In this document: in pieces, positions 54,152 through 64,000 of the stretch
Layout: every line of letters starts with the position of its first letter
Numbering within the stretch: the stretch's first letter is position 1
NCBI GenBank assembly: GCA_030832825.1
Contig: JAURIJ010000003.1
Coordinates: 1 to 64,000, forward strand
Direction: 5' to 3'
Length of the DNA stretch: 64,000 bases
Origin: Gammaproteobacteria bacterium
Lineage (GTDB): Bacteria > Pseudomonadota > Gammaproteobacteria > Pseudomonadales > Pseudohongiellaceae
Made by a program: the position numbers and the translations under genes
Notes under the pieces: generated by a model
The model's database searches: none
Seen by the model: only the letters and a program-made list of their open reading frames with translations
Told to the model about the DNA's origin: nothing

Positions 54152-54260
54152 CCGCCCCTGTGCAGATAATCGTAACGCTATCAAGGTCGAGCCCCCATAC
54201 CCACAGTAGCGGGCGCACGGTCTCTCTTTCGCAACTCAAGAAACGAATGAAAAGGGATAA

Positions 54261-56804
<2,544 letters not shown>

Positions 56805-56839
56805 GTTCATTGTGAGATGAACCGGATGAGTTAGTCCAC

Positions 56840-56869
56840 GAAAGGGCGCCACTTCGGTGGCGCCCTTTT
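56840..56869 (+). terminator. Terminator after the TonB receptor
   Basis: Arms AAAGGGCGCCAC / GTGGCGCCCTTT with a TTCG tetraloop, then TTCTC. A very stable hairpin 36 bp past the stop. Confidence 0.85.
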
Positions 56870-56890
56870 CTCACCTGGAGACACAACCGT

Positions 56891-57520
56891 ATGTTACCCA
56901 AAGCTTTTCTCCCTCTGCTTACCATCATCACCATGACCACCCTCTGTGCGGGCAGCTGGGCAGCGGAACCGCACGAGCCAATCAATCACCGATTCTGTTT
57001 CACCTGCCATGGCACCGACGGCATGGGCAGCGAGGGCATAAACGGCCCGCGCCTGGCCGGCATGGAGCCCTGGTATCTCAAGCGTCAGCTGGAGCTGTTC
57101 CGCGCCGGCGGGCGCGGCAAGCATCCCGACGACTACCACGGCATGGAAATGCAGCCCATGGCGGCCATCCTGACCGACGAGAACATCGCAGACATTATGG
57201 AGTGGGCAGCCACCTGGGAGTACGTGCCGACAACCCCAACCCTCTCCGGCGGCAATGTCCAGCGCGGCCAGCAGCTGTATCAGGCTTGCGCCAGCTGTCA
57301 CGGCGCCAATGCCGAAGGCAGCGAGGCGATGAACGCCCCACAACTGGCTGGCCAGAATGACTGGTACCTCGTCACCCAGCTGAAGAACTTCAAGGCCGGG
57401 TACCGCGGTGTTGATCCACTGGATCAGTACGGCGCGATGATGCGCACCATGACGTCCGGGTTGGCCGACGACCAGGCCATCGTGGATGTCGTGAGCTATA
57501 TCAATACGCTGGGGCGCTGA
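56891..57520 (+). CDS. Dihaem cytochrome c (c4-like)
   Basis: 209 residues with a signal peptide ending near SWAAE. Two class I cytochrome domains: CFTCH (36-40) with Met ligand in GMEMQPM, and CASCH (133-137) with Met in MMRTMTSGL. The layout and length fit the cytochrome c4 family. It carries electrons in the periplasm, and its place just after the receptor and before the RidA genes suggests it could accept electrons connected with the exported oxidase. Confidence 0.88.
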   Translation: MLPKAFLPLLTIITMTTLCAGSWAAEPHEPINHRFCFTCHGTDGMGSEGINGPRLAGMEPWYLKRQLELFRAGGRGKHPDDYHGMEMQPMAAILTDENIADIMEWAATWEYVPTTPTLSGGNVQRGQQLYQACASCHGANAEGSEAMNAPQLAGQNDWYLVTQLKNFKAGYRGVDPLDQYGAMMRTMTSGLADDQAIVDVVSYINTLGR

Positions 57521-57561
57521 GTCGCCCCTCCAACAGACCCTGACTTTCGGAGGCCAGACCC

Positions 57562-58038
57562 ATGACACGATTCACCAAGGCAGTTTCCCTTTCCGCAGCC
57601 CTGTTTGCCGCCGCCTTCGCGGTGACCAGCAGCGCGCAGGAGATCATCCGTACCGGCGAAGGCCGCAACTTCTTCAACAACATCTTCATCCCTGCAGGTT
57701 CTGAGACCCTGTACCTGAGCGGCGCGGGCGCTGACCCTCTGCCCGATGGCACTTACGGCGACATGGAGCAGCAGACGGTCGACACCTTCAACAAGTTCAA
57801 GGACACTCTGGAAGAGCAGGGCTGGTCCATGGGCGACATCGTGCAGGTGCGCGTGTTCGGTGTGGCCGGTGACGATGGCGAGTTCGACTTCGCCGGTTTC
57901 AACCGCGGTTATCAACAGTTCTTCGGCACCGAGGAAAACCCGCTGAAGCCCGTGCGCTCCGTCGTGGAGATCGCCGATCTGGTGGTCGACGGCTGGCTGG
58001 TCGAGATCGAGATCCGCGCTGTCAGAATGCCCAAGTAA
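57562..58038 (+). CDS. Exported RidA-family protein, copy 1
   Basis: 158 residues with a signal peptide (ending SSAQE). The body is a RidA (YjgF/YER057c/UK114) domain: YLSGAGADPLPDGTYGDMEQQTVDTFNKFKDTLEEQGWSMGDIVQVRVF and KPVRSVVEIADLVVDGWLVEIEI. Arg132 aligns with the catalytic Arg105 of E. coli RidA and the glutamate of VEIEI is kept. RidA hydrolyses reactive 2-imino acids; most members are cytoplasmic, so export is unusual. A hairpin follows. Confidence 0.85.
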   Translation: MTRFTKAVSLSAALFAAAFAVTSSAQEIIRTGEGRNFFNNIFIPAGSETLYLSGAGADPLPDGTYGDMEQQTVDTFNKFKDTLEEQGWSMGDIVQVRVFGVAGDDGEFDFAGFNRGYQQFFGTEENPLKPVRSVVEIADLVVDGWLVEIEIRAVRMPK

Positions 58039-58049
58039 ATCCTCCCTCG

Positions 58050-58083
58050 CCGGTGGTCGGGGCTCACGCCCCGCCGCCGGTTT
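58050..58083 (+). terminator. Hairpin between the RidA copies
   Basis: CGGGGC / GCCCCG pair around TCAC, extended by CCGG/CCGG-type outer pairs with mismatches, followed by TTTC. A terminator or 3' stabiliser after the first copy. Confidence 0.5.
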
Positions 58084-58218
58084 CTCGTCCGCTCCCCACT
58101 TGCGACACCCTCGTTCCCCCTTCTCCTTTTTCTCCGGCAGATTATTGGCAGGTATTTTAGCTCTGGCACGCGCCACACTGCGGCTGAATTCGACCATCCA
58201 CCCCGCGAGGAAACGCCA

Positions 58219-58695
58219 ATGAGAGCCCTGTTCAAGACTGTCTGCCTGAGCCTTGTCCTGTCCGCCCTGCTGCCCGCCACCTCCGTCAGCGCCCAGGAGA
58301 TCGTGCGCACCGGCGAGGGTCGTGTACTGTTCAACAATATCTACGTTCCCGCCGGCGCCGAGACGATGTACCTGAGCGGCGCCGGGGCATCGCCGGCGGA
58401 AGACGGCAGCTGGGGCAACATGGAAGAGCAGACCATCAACATCTTCGAGAAGTTCAAGGCGACACTGGAGGAGCAGGGCTGGTCGATGTCGGACATCGTG
58501 CAGGTGCGTATCTTCGGTGTGACGGGCCCTGATGGCGAGTTCGACTTCGCCGGCATCAACAACGGCTACCTGCAGTTCTTTGGCACTGAGGGGAACCCCA
58601 CCAAGCCCGTGCGCACGACGGTGGTGGTGGCCGACCTGGTGAACGAGACTTGGCTGGTGGAGATCGAGATCCGCGCCGCGCGGATGCCGCAGTGA
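58219..58695 (+). CDS. Exported RidA-family protein, copy 2
   Basis: 158 residues, the same length as the copy upstream and clearly its paralogue (QEIVRTGEGRVLFNNIYVPAGAETMYLSGAGASPAEDGSWGNMEEQT). It has its own signal peptide (ending VSAQE) and keeps Arg132 (KPVRTTVVVADL) and the VEIEI glutamate. Its ribosome binding site (GAGGAAA) and the 180-bp gap suggest separate transcription. A tandem duplication that has diverged mainly in the signal and surface loops. Confidence 0.85.
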   Translation: MRALFKTVCLSLVLSALLPATSVSAQEIVRTGEGRVLFNNIYVPAGAETMYLSGAGASPAEDGSWGNMEEQTINIFEKFKATLEEQGWSMSDIVQVRIFGVTGPDGEFDFAGINNGYLQFFGTEGNPTKPVRTTVVVADLVNETWLVEIEIRAARMPQ

Positions 58696-58784
58696 CGGGT
58701 GTTGCACGTTAGCCTTCCCGCGTGCCGCCGAGTAGAATGCCTTTGGTCAAATTTTCGATAAATCAACAACAAAGGATAGCGACC

Positions 58785-59513
58785 ATGCGCAAGCTTTCAG
58801 GGTTTGCCCTGCCCACATCACTCTGCCTGCTGCTGGCGGGGACTGGCTCCGCGGTACTGGCTCAGGAGACAGAAGACAACCTGTCGACAGAGCTGGAACT
58901 TGGCGCCATCTTCACCGGCGGCAACACCAAGGACGAGAACATCAAGTTCACGGGCACCGTGGTGTGGATGCAGGAGGCATGGGAGTACGGGCTGTCACTG
59001 GACGGTTTCCGCTCGTCCAAGGAAGACGAGCTCGCGGCCCAGCGTCTCTACACCGTGGGCGCAGCCACCTACAACATGACGGCAGACATCTTCATCCAGA
59101 CCCGCGCTGCCCACGAGGATGACCGCTTCAGTGGCTATGACAGCCAGTCCGACCTGTCCATCAACTATGGTCAGAACCTGTTGCGCGAGCACGCCACGAT
59201 GGACTGGAACTACAGCATCGCTGCCGGTGTGCGCACCTCGCGCACCCCCACCGAGGACTTCGAGGAAGCCATCGTGCGTGTAGCCACGGAGTACCAGTGG
59301 AACATCGCCGAGAACGCCTTGTTCAGCCAGACGCTCAGCGTGGAAGCCGGCAACGAGTCCAGTATCGGCCGTTCCGAAAGCGCCATCCAGTCCGACATTT
59401 CCAACAGGATGTCCACGAAGTTTTCCACCAAGCTCAAGCATCAGACGGAAGTGCCCATCGGGCGCGAGAAGACTGACAGCGAGGCGTCTGTCACTCTGCT
59501 GTTGAAACTCTGA
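58785..59513 (+). CDS. DUF481 (YdiY-like) outer-membrane protein
   Basis: 242 residues from the ATG at 58785 with AAGGA upstream; signal peptide ending VLAQE. The family pattern LELGAIFTGGNTKDENIKFTG is followed by amphipathic beta strands to a terminal SVTLLLKL. Predicted to form a small outer-membrane barrel of unknown function. It is next to the RidA genes on the same strand, and the next gene begins 11 bp downstream. Confidence 0.85.
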   Translation: MRKLSGFALPTSLCLLLAGTGSAVLAQETEDNLSTELELGAIFTGGNTKDENIKFTGTVVWMQEAWEYGLSLDGFRSSKEDELAAQRLYTVGAATYNMTADIFIQTRAAHEDDRFSGYDSQSDLSINYGQNLLREHATMDWNYSIAAGVRTSRTPTEDFEEAIVRVATEYQWNIAENALFSQTLSVEAGNESSIGRSESAIQSDISNRMSTKFSTKLKHQTEVPIGREKTDSEASVTLLLKL

Positions 59514-59524
59514 ATGAGGCGGCC

Positions 59525-61144
59525 ATGACTCCAACTGTTCGCTTCTTCTGGATCACCAGTCTGCTCTGGATTCCCGTGGCCTTCTACACGGTGTGGGGCG
59601 CCACGGACGCCACTCTCACTCCGCTGGCCCTGGCCGAACACCCGGGCCCGGTCACCTTCTTTGTCTGCGCCCTGATGTTCTTCGGCGTCGGCGTGCACGA
59701 CATGTATTTCAGCGACAGCAATCTGCGCCGCAACTACCCGGTGTTCGCCAATCTGCGCTACCTGCTGGAGAGCATCCGTCCGGAGATTCGTCAGTACTTC
59801 ATCGCGAGCAATCTCGAGGAAGCACCGTTCAACCGCGAGGCGCGCGATCTGATCTATCGTCGCGCCAAAGGGCTGAATGACACGCTGCCTTTCGGTACGG
59901 AACAGGACCTCATGGCCGAGGGCTACCTTTCCGTCTTCCACTCCATTCAGGCGAGGGTGGTGCCGAAGGACAAGTCCCGTGTGCTGTTCGGCGGACCGCA
60001 GTGCCAGAAGCCTTTTAGTGCGTCCCTGCTGAACATCTCCGGCATGAGTTTCGGGGCCCTGAGCGGCAATGCGATCGCCGCACTCAACAAGGCAGCTGCC
60101 TTGGGCGGCTTTGCCCACAACACGGGCGAAGGCAGCATCAGCGCCTATCACCTGCAACATGGTGGCGACCTGATCTGGCAGATCGGCACCGGCTACTTCG
60201 GCTGTCGCAATCTGGATGGCTCGTTCAATGACGAAGCTTTCGCTCGCAATGCGACGCCCGACGTGGTGAAGATGATCGAGATCAAGCTCTCGCAGGGCGC
60301 CAAGCCGTCCCACGGCGGGGTGTTGCCCGGTGCCAAGGTGACCGAGGAGATCGCGCGCATCCGGCTGGTGGAGGTGGGCAAGACGGTGGCCTCTCCGGCC
60401 AATCATCCGGAGTTCGATTCCCCGCAGGGACTGCTCCGGTTCGTGGAGCACCTGCGCGGGCTGTGCGGCGGCAAGCCCACTGGCTTCAAGCTCTGTGTGG
60501 GCCGCAAGAGCGAATTCATGAGCATCGTGAAGGCGATGCTGGCCACGGGAATCCTGCCGGACTTCATCACGGTGGACGGCGCCGAGGGCGGTACCGGAGC
60601 GGCGCCGGTGGAATTCTCGGATCGCATCGGCATGCCCTGTCTGGAGGCCACCTATTTCGTCGATCAGGTGCTGCGGGGGGCAGGCCTGCGTCAGCACATC
60701 CGCATCATCAGCGCCGGCAAGACGGCGTCGGGCTTCGACATGCTGAGCAAGATCGCCGTGGGCGCGGACACCGTGAACGCGGCACGCTCCATGATGCTCG
60801 CCATCGGCTGCATCCAGTCCAAGGCCTGCAACACCAACAAGTGCCCCACCGGCATCGCGACACAGGACCCGGTTCGCGGCAAGGCCGTGGACATTGAGGA
60901 CAAGTCGCGCCGGGCAGCCAATTATCATCACGGCACCGTGGAGGCCTTCCTGGAATTGTGCGGGGTGCTGGGCTATGACGATCCGGATCAGATCCGGCCA
61001 TCGGATCTGTTCCAGCGGGTGGGCAAGGACTTGAAGCACTTCGACCAGATCCACACGCCGCTTGCCGACGGGCAGCTGCTCACCGGCAACATTCCGGAGG
61101 ACTATGCCGAGGACTGGGCACGCGCGAGTGCCGAACGTTTCTGA
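59525..61144 (+). CDS. Membrane-anchored FMN-binding glutamate synthase-like protein
   Basis: 539 residues. Two N-terminal membrane helices (about 7-25 and 42-62) are followed by a GltB-type FMN/iron-sulfur domain: PFSASLLNISGMSFGALSGNAIAALNKAA, DLIWQIGTGYFGCRN, ITVDGAEGGTGAAP and CIQSKACNTNKCPTGIATQ. The last carries the C-x5-C-x4-C ligands of the 3Fe-4S cluster. The glutaminase and regulatory domains of GltB are absent, as in the stand-alone family. It may handle ammonia or glutamate made by neighbouring enzymes, but this is inference. Confidence 0.88.
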   Translation: MTPTVRFFWITSLLWIPVAFYTVWGATDATLTPLALAEHPGPVTFFVCALMFFGVGVHDMYFSDSNLRRNYPVFANLRYLLESIRPEIRQYFIASNLEEAPFNREARDLIYRRAKGLNDTLPFGTEQDLMAEGYLSVFHSIQARVVPKDKSRVLFGGPQCQKPFSASLLNISGMSFGALSGNAIAALNKAAALGGFAHNTGEGSISAYHLQHGGDLIWQIGTGYFGCRNLDGSFNDEAFARNATPDVVKMIEIKLSQGAKPSHGGVLPGAKVTEEIARIRLVEVGKTVASPANHPEFDSPQGLLRFVEHLRGLCGGKPTGFKLCVGRKSEFMSIVKAMLATGILPDFITVDGAEGGTGAAPVEFSDRIGMPCLEATYFVDQVLRGAGLRQHIRIISAGKTASGFDMLSKIAVGADTVNAARSMMLAIGCIQSKACNTNKCPTGIATQDPVRGKAVDIEDKSRRAANYHHGTVEAFLELCGVLGYDDPDQIRPSDLFQRVGKDLKHFDQIHTPLADGQLLTGNIPEDYAEDWARASAERF

Positions 61145-61163
61145 GAGGGAGTGAGTGTCCCGG

Positions 61164-61196
61164 GCGGCGCTCTCTGCACAGGCGGAGCAGCGCCGC
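61164..61196. terminator. GC-rich hairpin between convergent genes
   Basis: Arms GCGGCGCT / AGCGCCGC with a 17-base loop, between the stop of the glutamate synthase-like gene and the end of the lipoprotein gene. No T run; a weak candidate. Confidence 0.3.
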
Positions 61197-61217
61197 TGGG
61201 AGCTGTGACAGCGGGTC

Positions 61218-61583
61218 TCAGCGACGCACGCCGGTGACGGGGATCGCACCGAAGTCGGTGTCGAAATTGCCAGCCAGGGAATCACCGTCGATGGTGCCGG
61301 CGAAACGCAGTGTCAGAGACTGACCCTGGGCGCTGACAGTCGTCTGGAAGCTCACGGCGTTTTCCTGCACGGTCACACCGCTCAGCGTGGCAGAACCCAT
61401 TTCCGCAGAGGACATGGTGCCGGTCAGCTCGGGCGTGATGTCGAGAGCAGCGGACAGAACCCCTACCGGTGTATCAATGGTGACGTCCCAGCCGCCCACG
61501 AAGGGATTCGGTGGTGTAGTCGCGCAGGCAGCCAGGAACAAGGTGGCCACTGCAATCATCAAGCCCTTGTAAAATCTTTTCAT
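61218..61583 (-). CDS. Small lipoprotein of unknown function
   Basis: 121 residues from the ATG at 61583 with GAGGAA upstream. A lipobox (ATLFLAAC, Cys19) is followed by a small all-beta domain (FVGGWDVTIDTPVGVLSAALDITPELTG to DFGAIPVTGVRR) that looks like a lipocalin- or calycin-sized barrel fragment. No ligand or function was recognised. It is convergent with the glutamate synthase-like gene. Confidence 0.7.
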   Translation of the reverse strand: MKRFYKGLMIAVATLFLAACATTPPNPFVGGWDVTIDTPVGVLSAALDITPELTGTMSSAEMGSATLSGVTVQENAVSFQTTVSAQGQSLTLRFAGTIDGDSLAGNFDTDFGAIPVTGVRR

Positions 61584-61898
61584 GTTTTCCTCGATTGGTC
61601 TGTTCGGCAAAGTGTCTTCAATGTTGTGTTTGTCTCGCTGCGTCGTGGCGACCGTCTGTCCATGCGCAACGCCGGGCTATTTTCGCCGGATGAGTGGGCG
61701 AGTCAACGACAATCTGGACGCATCGCCTGTATTGCGCGACGCACGTATGCCTGAATCCTGCAATTTCAGTTTTCCGCCAGACATGCCGGGTACACGCGGA
61801 GAAGCGAAATTGCCGCGCAGGTCGCGACTCGGCTATGCTGCCCGCTCATCACACGGCTCATCACACCGCTCATCACAATCAGCACGGGGGGAAAGGTC
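61584..61898. other. Divergent promoter region before iorA
   Basis: About 315 bp, moderately A+T-rich. It ends with three tandem 12-bp repeats next to the iorA start (listed separately). No gene is apparent. Confidence 0.45.
61844..61879 (+). repeat. Three tandem 12-bp direct repeats upstream of iorA
   Basis: GCTCATCACACG, GCTCATCACACC, GCTCATCACAAT without gaps, ending 19 bp before the iorA start. Each unit shares GCTCATCACA. Tandem sites this close to the start could bind a regulator or form slippage-prone spacing in the leader. Confidence 0.7.
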
Positions 61899-62360
61899 AT
61901 GGCTCGCTTTCGCGTCAATGGCATTGCACAGGAACTGGATATCGAGCCGCAGATGCCGCTGCTCTGGGCACTTCGAGATGAACTGGGGCTGACCGGCACC
62001 AAGTTCGGCTGCGGCATCGCGGCCTGCGGTGCCTGCACGGTCATCGTCAACGGCAATCCGGTGCGCAGCTGCGTCACCCCGGTGAGTGCCATCGAAGGCG
62101 CCGAGATCACCACCATCGAAGGTCTGGCCGTGAACGCGGCCGGCGGCCTCACACCGGTGCAGCAGGCCTGGATCGAGCATCAGGTGCCGCAGTGCGGCTA
62201 CTGCCAGTCCGGCATGATCATGGCCGTGTCCGCCCTGCTGGCGACGAATCCTGCGCCCAGCGATGCCGAGATCGACGGCGCGATCACCAATGTCTGCCGC
62301 TGCGGCACCTACCCGCGCATCCGCAGCGCCATCCGTTCCCTCACCGGCGCCACCGCCTGA
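61899..62360 (+). CDS. iorA: Isoquinoline 1-oxidoreductase-type small subunit (2Fe-2S)
   Basis: 153 residues with both clusters of the xanthine oxidase family small subunit: plant-type 2Fe-2S ligands Cys38, Cys43, Cys46 and Cys58 ([16 protein letters not shown]), and the second cluster at Cys99, Cys102, Cys133 and Cys135 ([13 protein letters not shown]). No signal peptide, so it probably rides out with the Tat-targeted large subunit. It transfers electrons from the molybdenum site. GGAAAGG precedes the ATG. Confidence 0.92.
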   Translation: MARFRVNGIAQELDIEPQMPLLWALRDELGLTGTKFGCGIAACGACTVIVNGNPVRSCVTPVSAIEGAEITTIEGLAVNAAGGLTPVQQAWIEHQVPQCGYCQSGMIMAVSALLATNPAPSDAEIDGAITNVCRCGTYPRIRSAIRSLTGATA

Positions 62361-62377
62361 GCCACTAGGAGCCCGCC

Positions 62378-64000
62378 ATGCCAATGAATCGACGTCGCTT
62401 TCTGCTGGGCACTGCCATTGTCGGCGGCGGCCTGCTGCTGGGCTATGCCAGCACACGCCCGAGCAAGCATCAGCAAGCCAATGCCACGCTTGCCGGAAAT
62501 GCCGCACCGTTCCTGACCACGTGGTTGAGAATTGCTCCCGACAATACCGTCACCGTGCTCGTGCCGCACTCCGAGATGGGGCAGGGCGTGCTGACGGCGC
62601 TGCCGATGATGGCCGCCGACGAACTGGATGCCGACTGGAATCTGGTGCACGTCGAGCAGGCGCCGGCCACGGACCTCTTCGCCAATGGCGTGCTGGTGAA
62701 AGGTTTCGCCACCTCACTCGGCGTCAGCATCCCCGGCTTTCTGGATGGCCTGGCCACGTCTGCCACCATGAAAGTGGCTGAAATCATGAACATGCAGATC
62801 ACCGGCGGCAGCAGCTCCGTGCGCTTCACCGGCGAGCAGGGCATGCGGGTGGCGGGCGCAGCGGCCAGGAAGATGCTGCTGCAGGCAGCGGCGCAGCAGC
62901 TGGAAGTGCCCGAATCCGAGCTGAGCACGCGACTCAGCCACGTGCATCACGAGGCCAGTGGCCGCTCCCTGAGCTACGGCGAACTGGCCAGTGCGGCAGC
63001 GCAGTTCGAGCCACCTGCCAACCCCGTGTTGAAGCGGCCGGAACAGTACACGCTGATGGGTCGACCCATCCCGCGTATCGACATCCCGGCCAAGGTGGAT
63101 GGCACGGCGCCCTTCGGCATCGATGCGCGCCCCGCCGGCATGCTCTATGCGGCCGTGAAGACGGCCCCGGTGTTCGGCAGCCGCCTCGCCTCGGTGGACA
63201 GTGCCAGCGCGCTGCAGCGGCGCGGCGTGGTGCGGGTGGTCGAGTTGGATGACGCCGTGGCCGTGGTGGCCGACAATTACTGGCGGGCACGCCAGGCACT
63301 GGATGCCATGGCCGTGAGCTTCGATTCAACAGCCAACGATGCCGTGACCACGCAGTCGATCTTCGCGCAATATGACCAGGCGCTGCAGGGCGAGCTGAGC
63401 GAGGACGTCGAGAAGGGCGACACCCCGGCGGCCATCTCCGCCGCCAATAGCGTCGTGGAAGCCACCTACCGCGTGCCCTATCTCGCGCATGCCGCGATGG
63501 AGCCGATGAACTGCACGGTGCATTTCCACGACGGACGCTGCGATGTGTGGACTGGCACCCAGGACAACCTTGGCATTCGCGGCCGCGTCGCAAGCCTGTC
63601 CGGTCTGGACGAGAACGCCGTGACGGTGCACGCGCACTATCTGGGTGGCGGCTTCGGCCGGCGCCTGCCCAATGCCACCAACACCATCGACCAGGCCACC
63701 CGCATCGCCATGCAGTTCGATGTCCCGGTGAAGACGGTATGGAGCCGCGAGGACGACATGCAGCAGGACTATTACCGTCCTGCCGTGACCAGCCGCTTCC
63801 GCGCCGGCTTCGATGCCGCGGGGCAGCTCACGGCCTGGGAGAACCACTACATCGGCAAGAACGAACCGGCCGAAGCCGCGCACACTCCCTACAGCATCCC
63901 GAACCAGTCCATTGCCTACGCCGACAGCCCGACGCACATCCCCTTCGGCGCCTGGCGCAGCGTGGCGCATTCGCAACACACCTTTTTCCTCGAATCCTTC
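62378..64000 (+). CDS. iorB: Isoquinoline 1-oxidoreductase-type molybdopterin subunit, partial
   Basis: 541 residues to the right window edge, still open; full members have about 720-750. The start MPMNRRRFLLG is a Tat signal, with AGGAG upstream. The molybdopterin-binding pattern of this subfamily is visible: VLVPHSEMGQGV, YLAHAAMEPMNCTVHF, VWTGTQDN and HYLGGGFGRRLPNAT. It hydroxylates an aldehyde or N-heterocycle at the periplasmic face with electrons leaving through IorA. Substrate cannot be told from sequence. Confidence 0.9.
   Translation, partial: MPMNRRRFLLGTAIVGGGLLLGYASTRPSKHQQANATLAGNAAPFLTTWLRIAPDNTVTVLVPHSEMGQGVLTALPMMAADELDADWNLVHVEQAPATDLFANGVLVKGFATSLGVSIPGFLDGLATSATMKVAEIMNMQITGGSSSVRFTGEQGMRVAGAAARKMLLQAAAQQLEVPESELSTRLSHVHHEASGRSLSYGELASAAAQFEPPANPVLKRPEQYTLMGRPIPRIDIPAKVDGTAPFGIDARPAGMLYAAVKTAPVFGSRLASVDSASALQRRGVVRVVELDDAVAVVADNYWRARQALDAMAVSFDSTANDAVTTQSIFAQYDQALQGELSEDVEKGDTPAAISAANSVVEATYRVPYLAHAAMEPMNCTVHFHDGRCDVWTGTQDNLGIRGRVASLSGLDENAVTVHAHYLGGGFGRRLPNATNTIDQATRIAMQFDVPVKTVWSREDDMQQDYYRPAVTSRFRAGFDAAGQLTAWENHYIGKNEPAEAAHTPYSIPNQSIAYADSPTHIPFGAWRSVAHSQHTFFLESF

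Noticed and set aside
58039-58218. Possible small gene or degenerate third RidA copy between the two paralogues
   Set aside because: No frame in this gap shows RidA motifs; it contains a hairpin and the leader of copy 2.

Overview
This is a G+C-rich chromosomal window from a gammaproteobacterium. The block nnr-tsaE-amiB-mutL-miaA-hfq-hflX-hflK-hflC-hisZ-purA (45.2 to 32.1 kb, minus strand) is the arrangement seen in Pseudomonas and relatives. A complete cbb3 oxidase cluster, many c-type cytochromes, two TonB-dependent receptors and a fatty-acid oxidation pair point to an aerobic or microaerobic heterotroph, probably marine and of the Pseudomonadales/Cellvibrionales type. Genus and species cannot be read from the sequence. 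No rRNA, tRNA, CRISPR array or insertion sequence was recognised.

Layout. 0-1.2 kb: an A+T-richer edge with an orphan Rap1a/Tai-like immunity-type protein and a possible tiny membrane peptide. 1.3-6.7 kb: mixed housekeeping genes (exported tyrosine phosphatase-like protein, YchJ, an internally deleted transaldolase, a pyroglutamyl-peptidase-like protein, a YbdG-type mechanosensitive channel). 6.7-8.9 kb: a TonB-dependent receptor with a Gly/Pro-rich insert in its plug. 9.3-17.6 kb: ccoNOQP-ccoGHIS plus a TauE/SafE-type protein. 17.7-23.2 kb: membrane protein, SRPBCC protein, lipoprotein, an orphan histidine-kinase ATPase domain and fadJ-fadI. 23.6-30.3 kb: an exported cluster with two cytochrome c/copper-monooxygenase-like fusions, two unknown secreted proteins and a secreted alpha/beta hydrolase. 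30.4-45.2 kb: nhaP2 and the conserved housekeeping block. 45.2-48.1 kb: MarR regulator, DUF4159, ChaN-like lipoprotein, SixA. 48.3-61.1 kb: an exported amino-acid oxidation locus. 61.2-64 kb: a lipoprotein and an isoquinoline-1-oxidoreductase-type molybdenum hydroxylase that runs off the window.

The most interesting part is 48.3-61.1 kb. A Tat-exported flavin oxidase with the substrate-carboxylate arginine of L-amino-acid oxidases is followed, in the same operon, by gamma-glutamyltransferase. A membrane-anchored OmpR-type (CadC-like) regulator lies between this operon and a TonB-dependent receptor. The promoter regions of the oxidase and of the receptor share an almost identical element (27 of 30 bases) that reads as three 11-bp direct repeats, the kind of site an OmpR-type winged helix binds. 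Downstream come a dihaem cytochrome c and two tandem RidA (imine deaminase) paralogues that both carry signal peptides. The inferred job is uptake, gamma-glutamyl cleavage and oxidation of amino acids or peptides in the periplasm, with RidA clearing the reactive imines outside the cytoplasm. The pieces are known families; the exported assembly and its shared operator are inferred here from sequence.
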